This document shows positions 1-6,154 of a stretch of DNA of 8,851 bases, in pieces. The notes below the pieces were generated by a model. That model made no database searches. It was not told the origin of the DNA and worked only from the letters and a program-made list of their open reading frames with translations. This DNA comes from Anaeromyxobacter sp. GTDB taxonomy: Bacteria; Myxococcota; Myxococcia; Myxococcales; Anaeromyxobacteraceae. Position 1 is the stretch's first letter, and every line of letters starts with the position of its first letter. The DNA lies in contig JAHWYA010000047.1 of NCBI GenBank assembly GCA_020028115.1, positions 1 to 8,851 on the forward strand, written 5' to 3'. A program made the position numbers and the translations under genes.

Positions 1-849
1 GGCGCCGCGGCCGCGTGGTGCGCCTACCGCCTCGCCCTCGCGGCGGCGCGCTCCGGCGGCGACCAGGCGCCGCGCGCGGCGGCCACGGGGGAGGGCGGGT
101 GGCGGGTTCCGGGCAGGCTCGGCGCGCTCCTCGAGAAGGAGGGCAAGTACGTGCTCCGCCACCCGATCGCGAGCGTCCTCGCGCTCGTCGTCCCTGCTCT
201 CGCCGGCTTCGTCGGGTGGAAGCTCGTGCCTCGCATCCCGGCGGAGGCGGGCGAGGTCGTCCGGGCGCTCCCGCTCTTCGGCTTCGCGCTCTACGCCCAC
301 CTCGCGACGCAGCCGTTCTGGCTGAACGCCTTCGGGTGGGAGCGCGGCGGCGGGCGCGCCTGGTTCCTCGCGCCGGTCGCGCCGGCGGACGTCCTCGTCG
401 CGAAGAACCTCGCCGCCTACGCCTTCTCGCTCGCGCTCTTCGCGGCGAGCGCGGGCGCGGGCGTCTCGCTCGGGGGCGCGCCGCCGTCCTGGGCGCTCCT
501 CGGCGCGCTCGCGCTCCACGCCGGGATCGCGCCGTGGTTCCTCTCGGCGGGCAACCTCGTGTCGGTGATGAACCCGCGGCCGGCGCCGCACACCATCCAG
601 CGCGGCGGGCACCTCTCCCCGGTCTCGGCGCTCGCCGGCATGGCCATCTTCTCGGCCGGCGGGGCGCTCTTCTCGGTCCCGGTGCTCGCCGCGATCCGGC
701 TCGACCAGCCGTGGCTCCTGCCCGCGGGCTGGGCGGCGCTCGGCCTCGCCGGGCTCGCCGTCTACCGCGTGACGCTCCCGCGGCAGGCGCGGCTGCTCCG
801 CGATCGGCGCGAGCCGCTCCTCGACGCCATCTGCGGCGATGATGCGTAG
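1..849 (+). CDS. ABC-2-type transporter permease, C-terminal part (5' end outside window)
   Basis: The reading frame is open from the first base and ends with TAG at 847-849, giving 282 residues of a longer protein. After a soluble stretch (about residues 18-50, with GRLGALLEKEGKYVLRHP just before the membrane) come several hydrophobic segments, at roughly 57-75, 90-107, 138-156, 163-182, 208-232 and 238-257. This is a polytopic inner-membrane protein. The segment NAFGWERGGGRAWFLAPV followed by VLVAKNLA (about 109-138), and the later GNLVSVMNPRP (184-193), resemble a recurrent pattern in ABC-2-type export permeases: an NxFG..GG stretch, a PV, then an AKN before a membrane helix. From this I infer a permease partner of an ATP-binding subunit encoded upstream of the window. 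Substrate unknown. No ATPase motif is present in the visible part. The gene converges on the dehydrogenase gene with no base between the two stops. Confidence 0.7.
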   Translation, partial: GAAAAWCAYRLALAAARSGGDQAPRAAATGEGGWRVPGRLGALLEKEGKYVLRHPIASVLALVVPALAGFVGWKLVPRIPAEAGEVVRALPLFGFALYAHLATQPFWLNAFGWERGGGRAWFLAPVAPADVLVAKNLAAYAFSLALFAASAGAGVSLGGAPPSWALLGALALHAGIAPWFLSAGNLVSVMNPRPAPHTIQRGGHLSPVSALAGMAIFSAGGALFSVPVLAAIRLDQPWLLPAGWAALGLAGLAVYRVTLPRQARLLRDRREPLLDAICGDDA

Positions 850-2376
850 CTACTGCGAGAAGCCCTCGAGGAGGTAGTGCGCCTCGATGCGGCGGAGCGC
901 GAGGACCATCGCGGCCGTGCGCACGTCGACCTCGCGCCCGACGCACAGGCCGCGCGAGTCGTGGTGCTCGCCGCGCTGCGGCCGGTCGCGGGCGATGTCG
1001 CGGATGATCGCGTAGTTCTTCTTGAGCGCGAACGCGAGCCGGCCGTTCACGTCCGCCTCGGTCCAGTGCTCGAGCCGCTGGTTCTGCAGCCACTCGTAGT
1101 AGGAGACGGTCACGCCGCCCGCGTTGCAGATCACGTCCGGGATGACGTCGATCTTGCGGCCGGCGAGCACCCGGTCGCCGTCGCGCGTCGTCGGCCCGTT
1201 CGCGCCCTCCGCGACGAGCTTCACGTGGAGCCGCTCCGCGACGTCGCCCGTGATCTCCTCGCCGAGGGCGGCCGGGATGCAGATGTCCGCGTCGACGCGC
1301 CAGAAGTCGTCCTTCGAGACTGCGGCGCCGCCCGCGAACCCCGCGACCGTGCGGCGGAGGTTCGCCGGGTTCTGGTGGACGTGCTGGACGAGGGCGGGGA
1401 CGTCGAGCCCGGCGTCGCGGTGCACGGTGCCGTTCGCGTCGTTCACGGCGACGATCCGGGCGCCCATGCCGTGGAGGATCTCCGCGGCGGAGGAGCCGAC
1501 GTTGCCGAAGCCCTGGACGATCACGCGGGCGCCCGGGATGGAGAAGCCCCGCTCCCGCGCCCACTCCTCGATGCAGTAGACGACGCCCTGGCCCGTCGCC
1601 TTGAGCCGTCCCTCCGAGCCGCCGATGCGCACGTCCTTGCCGGTGACGACGCCGCGCAGCTTGTGGTGCTCGCGCTCGCCGTCGGTGAACTGCCGCATCA
1701 TGTACGCCATGATCTCGCCGTTCGTGCCGACGTCGGGGGCCGGGATGTCGAGGAACGGCCCCATGAACCTCTTGAACTTGTAGACGTAGCGCAGCGTGAG
1801 GTGCTCGATCTCCTCGCGAGAGTAGTTGAACGGATCGATCTTGATGCCGCCCTTCGCGCCGCCGAAGGGGACCTCCGCGATCGCCGTCTTCCAGGTCATG
1901 TCGGCGGCGAGCGTCTTGAAGAGGTCGAGCGAGACGTCGCGGTGGTAGCGGATGCCGCCCTTGTACGGGCCGCGGACCTGGTTGTGCTGGATCCGGTAGG
2001 CCTTGAACTTGCGGGGGCCGCCCTTCTGGACGCGGAAGATCCCCTTCTGCGGGATGTTGATGACCCCGCGGCGCAGCTCGATGTCCGACTCGAGGAGGGC
2101 GCGGCGGTGGAGGACGAAGTTGCCGTTCGCGAGCGGCTCGAGGGCGTCCGCAGCCTTCACCGACGACGGCCGGACGTCCCGGAACTGGTTCGCCTCCTCG
2201 GCGGACAGCGGGACGAGCCGGTCACGCGTCTCGATCGTGACGTAGAAGATGTGCTCGAAGTCGGGCTCCTCGATCTCCATCCGGACGCGCGGGTTCAGCT
2301 CGATGAGGTCGGCGGCGCGGTGGAACGTCGCCATCGCCTCCTCGTAGAAGGTCGTCTTGCCGTTCCGGGCGATCAT
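850..2376 (-). CDS. Glu/Leu/Phe/Val dehydrogenase family protein, probably glutamate dehydrogenase
   Basis: This cytosolic enzyme should reversibly oxidise glutamate to 2-oxoglutarate and ammonia with NAD(P). Numbered from the chosen ATG (508 residues), family signatures are GPYKGGIRYH (lysine 139), MTWKTA (K163), the catalytic PFGGAKGG (K175), PAPDVGT (D215), the Rossmann loop GFGNVGSS (289-296), VAEGANGPTT (about 388-397) and CNAGGVTVSYYEW (S425). All residues expected for substrate binding and catalysis are visible. I chose the ATG at 2374-2376 because GAGG lies 9 bases upstream and the family-like sequence begins there. In-frame alternatives are ATG at 2407-2409 and GTG at 2449-2451, both without a convincing ribosome binding site. 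The protein is longer than the usual 410-450 residues: it has about 50 extra residues before the substrate domain and an extra histidine-rich stretch near the C-terminus. Leucine or phenylalanine as substrate cannot be excluded. It is divergent from the aminotransferase gene. Confidence 0.9.
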   Translation of the reverse strand: MIARNGKTTFYEEAMATFHRAADLIELNPRVRMEIEEPDFEHIFYVTIETRDRLVPLSAEEANQFRDVRPSSVKAADALEPLANGNFVLHRRALLESDIELRRGVINIPQKGIFRVQKGGPRKFKAYRIQHNQVRGPYKGGIRYHRDVSLDLFKTLAADMTWKTAIAEVPFGGAKGGIKIDPFNYSREEIEHLTLRYVYKFKRFMGPFLDIPAPDVGTNGEIMAYMMRQFTDGEREHHKLRGVVTGKDVRIGGSEGRLKATGQGVVYCIEEWARERGFSIPGARVIVQGFGNVGSSAAEILHGMGARIVAVNDANGTVHRDAGLDVPALVQHVHQNPANLRRTVAGFAGGAAVSKDDFWRVDADICIPAALGEEITGDVAERLHVKLVAEGANGPTTRDGDRVLAGRKIDVIPDVICNAGGVTVSYYEWLQNQRLEHWTEADVNGRLAFALKKNYAIIRDIARDRPQRGEHHDSRGLCVGREVDVRTAAMVLALRRIEAHYLLEGFSQ

Positions 2377-2501
2377 CCTGGAGGACCTCGGCGCGCGGGT
2401 TTCGCCCATCGTAGACCCGCGGCGACGCGGGGGGATCTGGATTGTCGGCACCCTGGATCTTCACCACCCCGCGCGCGGCGTGCCGCCGGCCGGGTGGGGG
2501 A

Positions 2502-2533
2502 GCCGCAGGCGGGCGGCCGTCTGCCCCTGCGGC
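2502..2533. repeat. inverted repeat in the divergent intergenic region
   Basis: Perfect 8-bp arms, GCCGCAGG (2502-2509) and CCTGCGGC (2526-2533), flank 16 bases. The repeat sits between the divergent dehydrogenase and aminotransferase genes, about 10 bases upstream of the -35-like box of the latter. It could be an operator serving one or both genes or a hairpin in a dehydrogenase leader. In DNA this rich in G and C, short inverted repeats also arise by chance. Confidence 0.3.
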
Positions 2534-2543
2534 GCGGAAGGGG

Positions 2544-2574
2544 TTGACCCTCTCCGCCCGCTCATGCACCTAAT
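2544..2574 (+). promoter_or_regulatory. candidate sigma-70-type promoter of the aminotransferase gene
   Basis: TTGACC at 2544-2549 matches five of six bases of the TTGACA consensus, and CCTAAT at 2569-2574 matches four of six of TATAAT. The 19-bp spacer is a little long. It is one of the few A/T-bearing patches in the intergenic region. It would give a 5' leader of about 40 bases before the ATG at 2622. Confidence 0.4.
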
Positions 2575-2607
2575 CAGCGCCCGAACGCACCCCAAACCGC
2601 TGCACCC

Positions 2608-2613
2608 GAGGAG
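2608..2613 (+). promoter_or_regulatory. ribosome binding site of the aminotransferase gene
   Basis: GAGGAG lies 8 bases before the ATG at 2622-2624, an ideal Shine-Dalgarno arrangement that fixes the start of the aminotransferase. Confidence 0.75.
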
Positions 2614-2621
2614 CGAACGCG

Positions 2622-3944
2622 ATGAGCCCCGCCCCCCTGCACCCCCTCGCCCAGGCCGCCAACGAGTCGCTCGAGAAGGACTGCCCGGTCCTCCTCTCGA
2701 TGCTGTCCGCCCGCGGCAAGCGCTTCTTCTTCCCCGCGAAGGGCATCCTCGCCCAGAGCGGCGAGGCGAAGCAGAAGGCGAAGACCGCGAACGCGACCAT
2801 CGGCATCGCCACCGAGAACGGCGCGCCGGTGCACCTCGCCTGCGTGAACAAGTACTTCCAGGGCCTCACGCCGGCCGAGATCTACGACTACGCGCCGTCG
2901 TACGGGAAGCCGGACATCCGCACCGCGTGGGCGAAGAAGCAGCGCCAGGAGACCCCGTCGCTCGGCGACCACCCGACGTCGAACCCGGTCGTGACGAACG
3001 CGCTGACGCACGGCCTCGGCCTCGTCGGCGACCTGTTCCTCGATCCGGGCGACCCGGTGCTCACGCCCGATCTCATGTGGGAGAACTACAACCTCAACTG
3101 GGAGACCCGGCTCGAGGCGCAGTTCAACTACTTCCCGTTCTTCGACGAGAAGCTGACCGGCTTCAACCTCGCAGGGTTCACCGCCGGCCTCGCGAAGTTC
3201 CGCGGCAAGAAGCTCGTCGTCTCCCTGAACTTCCCGAACAACCCCTCGGGCTACACGCCGACCAAGGCGGAGATGGAGGGGATCGCGAAGGCGCTCACCG
3301 CCGAGGCCGAGGCGGGGACGCGCCTCGTCGTCTGCGTGGACGACGCGTACTACGGCATGTTCTTCGACGACGCCTGCGACAAGGAGTCGATCTTCGGCCG
3401 CCTCGCGCGGGCGTCGAACAACCTCCTCGCGATCAAGGTGGACGGCGCCACGAAGGAGGAGTTCGTCTGGGGGCTCCGCGTCGGCTTCATCACCTTCGGC
3501 GTGAAGAACGGCACCGCGGGCGCCTACAAGGCGCTCGAGGACAAGACCGCGGGCCTCATCCGCGCGTACGTCTCGAACATCTCGAACCCCGGCCAGTCGA
3601 TCGTGCTGAAGGCGCTCGGCGACCCTGACTTCCGCAAGCAGCAGGCCGAGAAGGTCGCGGTCCTCCGCTCGCGCGCGTCCATCGCGCAGAAGGAGAGCCG
3701 CAAGGCCGAGTACGCCGACTGCTGGGACGTCTACCCGTTCAACTCGGGCTACTTCATGTGCGTCCGGCTGAAGGGCGCCGACGCGGACACCGTCCGCGGC
3801 CGCGCCCTCGAGGAGCTCGGCGTCGGGACGATCGCCCTCGGGAAGCAGGACCTCCGGATCGCGTTCTCGTCCTGCGCCGACGCGCAGATCCCGCTCGTGT
3901 TCGCCGCCGTCGCCAAGGCTACGCGCGCCGTCCGCGGGAAGTAG
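2622..3944 (+). CDS. PLP-dependent class I/II (fold type I) aminotransferase
   Basis: A 440-residue soluble enzyme expected to transfer an amino group between an amino acid and a 2-oxo acid through pyridoxal phosphate. Visible signatures of the family are NFPNNPSGYTP (203-213) with the cofactor-contacting asparagine 207, VDDAYYG (239-245) with D241 and Y243 placed as in the family, DGATKEEFVWGLRVGF (274-289) with K278 as the likely Schiff-base lysine and R286 as a phosphate-site arginine, and LRIAFSS (411-417) with R412 as the likely carboxylate-binding arginine. Length is normal for the family. The ATG start is supported by GAGGAG 8 bases upstream. The exact substrate cannot be read from the sequence: the N-terminal third (KRFFFPAKGILAQSGEAK) is not typical of the well-known AspC or TyrB enzymes. 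The divergent glutamate dehydrogenase suggests glutamate as amino donor. A strong hairpin follows the stop, so it is probably transcribed alone. Confidence 0.85.
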   Translation: MSPAPLHPLAQAANESLEKDCPVLLSMLSARGKRFFFPAKGILAQSGEAKQKAKTANATIGIATENGAPVHLACVNKYFQGLTPAEIYDYAPSYGKPDIRTAWAKKQRQETPSLGDHPTSNPVVTNALTHGLGLVGDLFLDPGDPVLTPDLMWENYNLNWETRLEAQFNYFPFFDEKLTGFNLAGFTAGLAKFRGKKLVVSLNFPNNPSGYTPTKAEMEGIAKALTAEAEAGTRLVVCVDDAYYGMFFDDACDKESIFGRLARASNNLLAIKVDGATKEEFVWGLRVGFITFGVKNGTAGAYKALEDKTAGLIRAYVSNISNPGQSIVLKALGDPDFRKQQAEKVAVLRSRASIAQKESRKAEYADCWDVYPFNSGYFMCVRLKGADADTVRGRALEELGVGTIALGKQDLRIAFSSCADAQIPLVFAAVAKATRAVRGK

Positions 3945-3980
3945 CGGCGCCCCGCGCGGGCACTCGCGCCCGAGTCACGA

Positions 3981-4007
3981 CGGCCCGGCGGAAACTTCGC
4001 CGGGCCG
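3981..4007 (+). terminator. GC-rich hairpin, probable transcription terminator of the aminotransferase gene
   Basis: Perfect 10-bp arms, CGGCCCGGCG (3981-3990) and CGCCGGGCCG (3998-4007), enclose a 7-base loop GAAACTT, which can add a G-U and an A-U pair. It begins 36 bases after the aminotransferase stop. No run of T follows (only a short CTT further on), so it is an imperfect intrinsic terminator, though GC-rich genomes often use such T-poor hairpins. It could also protect the 3' end of the mRNA. Confidence 0.65.
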
Positions 4008-4089
4008 CCGCCGTCTTCGGGGCCCCCACGCTGCGCATCCCGTCCTGCTGCGCCATGCGCCATCTCTGCGCCTCCCGGCGCGTGACGCT

Positions 4090-4138
4090 CGGACGTGGGA
4101 CACGTGCACACGCCCGGCCGTCCGCCCTCCCACGTGGG
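4090..4138. promoter_or_regulatory. paired CACGTG palindromes upstream of the hybrid kinase gene
   Basis: CACGTG occurs at 4101-4106 and again at 4131-4136. The second is the core of a perfect 10-bp palindrome, CCCACGTGGG (4129-4138). The copies are exactly 30 bp apart, close to three helical turns, so they lie on the same DNA face. A third, degenerate copy (CGGACGTGGG, 4090-4099, eight of ten bases matching) precedes them. The cluster lies about 40-90 bp before the kinase start, where an operator would be expected. No regulator is identified. Confidence 0.3.
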
Positions 4139-4179
4139 GGCCTGCCGGGGTCGGGAGACTCGCGATACTCTCCGCGATC

Positions 4180-6144
4180 GTGCGCTTCGCGGACCTCCTC
4201 GACGTCGCGCTCGTGCGGAAGCTCGCGGACGCGAACTACCGCGCGAGCGGCATGCCCATCGGCATCATCGACGCCGTGGACGGCGCGGTCCTCGTGGGGT
4301 TCGGGTGGCAGGACATCTGCACCCTCTACCACCGCGCGAACCCCATCTCCGCCGAGCGGTGCCGGGAGAGCGACGACCACGTGAAGCACAACCTCTCGCG
4401 TGGCCACCCCTGCGAGTACACGTGCAAGAACGGCCTGCGCGACATCGGGGTCCCGATCGAGGCCGGCGGCGCCCACCTCGCGACGCTCTTCCTCGGGCAG
4501 TTCTTCTACGAGGGCGAGTCGCCGGACCGCGCGTTCTTCATCGAGCAGGCGCGGATGTTCGGGTTCGACGAGGTCTCGTACCTCGCGGCGCTCGATCGCG
4601 TGCCGGTGTTCACCCGCGCCGAGGTCGAGAACATCGTCTCGTACAACACCGCGCTCGCGACGTTCCTCTCGGACATGGCGGAGGCGGCGCTCCGGCGCGG
4701 TGACGCGGAGCGCCAGGCACGGGAGCTGGCGCGGTTCCCGCAGGAGAACCCGGATCCGGTCCTCCGGCTCGCGCCGGACCTCACCGTCGCGTACGCGAAC
4801 GACGCGGCGCTCTCGCAGCTCGCCGGGCTCGGGGTCGTCGCGGGCGCCCCCGCTTCTCCGCCGCTCGCCGAGCTCGCGCGGCGAGCCCGCGCGAGCGGGC
4901 GCCGCGCCGACCAGGAGCTCGCGGTCGGCGAGCGCATGTTCACGTTCGTCGCCGTCGCCATCGGCGACGAGGTGAACGCGTACGCGCACGACATCACGGC
5001 GCGCGCCGCCGCGGGCCGGGCGCTGCGCGACGCGAGCCGGGCGAAGGACGAGTTCCTGGGGATGCTCTCGCACGAGCTCCGGAACCCCCTCGCGCCGATC
5101 CGGACCGCGCTCTACGTCCTCGAGCACGCCGAGCCGTCGGGGCAGCAGGCCCGCCGGGCGCGGGAGGTCGCCGGGCGGCAGCTCACGCACCTCACGCGCA
5201 TCGTCGACGACCTCCTCGACGTCACCCGGATCGTGCGGGGCAAGGTGGAGCTCCGCCGGGCGGAGCTCGACGTCGCGGACCTGGCGCGGCGGACGGGGGA
5301 GGACCACCGCGCGCTCATGCACGAGCGAGGGATCCTCTTCGAGGTGGACGCCCCGGCGGACGGCGCCTGGGTCGACGGCGACGAGACCCGCCTCGCCCAG
5401 GTGATCGGGAACCTCCTCCAGAACGCCGCGAAGTTCACGCCCGCCGGCGGGCGGGTGTCGCTCGCGGTGGTCGTCGACGGCGACGCCGTCGTGCTCTGCG
5501 TGGCCGACACGGGGTCCGGGATCGAGAAGGAGCTGCTCGAGCGGATCTTCGAGCCGTTCGTCCAGGAGAAGCAGTCGCTCGCGCGCACCGAGGGCGGCCT
5601 CGGCCTCGGCCTCGCGCTGGTGAAGGGGCTCGTCGTGCTTCACGGCGGGAGGATCGAGGCCTCCAGCGAGGGGCGCGGCCGCGGCGCCCGGTTCACGGTT
5701 CGGCTGCCGGTGCTCCGCCCGGAGCGCGTCGCCGAGCTGCGGGGCGCGGCGGTGACGGAGGCCGCGGCCCCGCCGCGCCGGCGCGTGCTCGTCGTCGACG
5801 ACAACCAGGACGCGGCGGTGTCGCTCGCGGACCTCGTCCAGCTCTACGGCCACGAGGTGCAGGTCGCGTTCGACGGCTCGAGCGCGCTCGAGATGGCGGC
5901 GCGCACCCTCCCGGACGTGGTGCTGTGCGACATCGGGCTGCCCGGGATGAGCGGCTACGACGTCGCCCGGGCGCTCCGGTCGGACCGGCGCTACGACCGC
6001 GTGCACCTCGTCGCGGTGAGCGGCTACGCGCAGCCCGAGGACCGCCAGCGCGCGCTCGACGCGGGCTTCGAGGAGCACGTCGCGAAGCCGCCCGACCCGG
6101 ACCAGGTCCTCCGGGCCGTCACCGGCGACGCGACCGCGCACTGA
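4180..6144 (+). CDS. hybrid sensor histidine kinase: PocR sensor, PAS-like, HisKA, HATPase, receiver
   Basis: 654 residues, no signal peptide or membrane segment, so a cytosolic sensor. Residues about 5-170 resemble the PocR ligand-binding domain: PIGIIDAVDG, FGWQDICTLYHRANP, CRESDDH, then CEYTCKNGLRDIGVPI and HLATLFLGQFF, with cysteines 47, 61, 78 and 82. A compact PAS-like region follows (about 185-275; ENPDPVLRLAPDLTVAYAN to VNAYAHDIT). The HisKA phosphoacceptor is H298 in MLSHELRNPLAPI. ATP-binding boxes are N415 (NLLQNAAKF), D443 (VADTGSGI) and GGLGLGLAL (472-480). The C-terminal receiver has D540/D541, phosphoacceptor D584 (CDIGLPGMSG), S614 and K636 (AKPPDP). All key residues are intact. 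No DNA-binding or HPt domain is present, so phosphate must pass to an unlinked partner. The GTG start is preferred because no upstream in-frame start was found nearby and the domain begins at once, but no Shine-Dalgarno sequence is visible. Ligand unknown. The PocR family includes small-metabolite sensors such as the propanediol regulator. Confidence 0.92.
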   Translation: MRFADLLDVALVRKLADANYRASGMPIGIIDAVDGAVLVGFGWQDICTLYHRANPISAERCRESDDHVKHNLSRGHPCEYTCKNGLRDIGVPIEAGGAHLATLFLGQFFYEGESPDRAFFIEQARMFGFDEVSYLAALDRVPVFTRAEVENIVSYNTALATFLSDMAEAALRRGDAERQARELARFPQENPDPVLRLAPDLTVAYANDAALSQLAGLGVVAGAPASPPLAELARRARASGRRADQELAVGERMFTFVAVAIGDEVNAYAHDITARAAAGRALRDASRAKDEFLGMLSHELRNPLAPIRTALYVLEHAEPSGQQARRAREVAGRQLTHLTRIVDDLLDVTRIVRGKVELRRAELDVADLARRTGEDHRALMHERGILFEVDAPADGAWVDGDETRLAQVIGNLLQNAAKFTPAGGRVSLAVVVDGDAVVLCVADTGSGIEKELLERIFEPFVQEKQSLARTEGGLGLGLALVKGLVVLHGGRIEASSEGRGRGARFTVRLPVLRPERVAELRGAAVTEAAAPPRRRVLVVDDNQDAAVSLADLVQLYGHEVQVAFDGSSALEMAARTLPDVVLCDIGLPGMSGYDVARALRSDRRYDRVHLVAVSGYAQPEDRQRALDAGFEEHVAKPPDPDQVLRAVTGDATAH

Positions 6145-6154
6145 CCCCGGATCG

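Noticed and set aside
2377..2451. Upstream GTG (2449-2451) or ATG (2407-2409) as the dehydrogenase start
   Set aside because: Both give an Arg/Pro/Ser-rich leader unlike the family and lack a good ribosome binding site. The ATG at 2374-2376 is preferred, although the choice is not certain.
877..2547. Long open frame (556 codons) on the plus strand opposite the dehydrogenase
   Set aside because: It is rich in Arg, Asp, Val and Ala with no recognisable domain, and lies antisense to a gene with all its catalytic motifs. This is the usual mirror frame of a high-GC gene.
4050..4063. Tandem 7-bp repeat (GCGCCAT twice) in the spacer before the kinase
   Set aside because: Only two copies in GC-rich DNA, with no further structure around it; probably chance.
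3919..6141. 740-codon open frame on the minus strand opposite the hybrid kinase
   Set aside because: Low-complexity Arg/Glu/Val/Leu translation with no family signature, while the opposite strand encodes every kinase and receiver motif.
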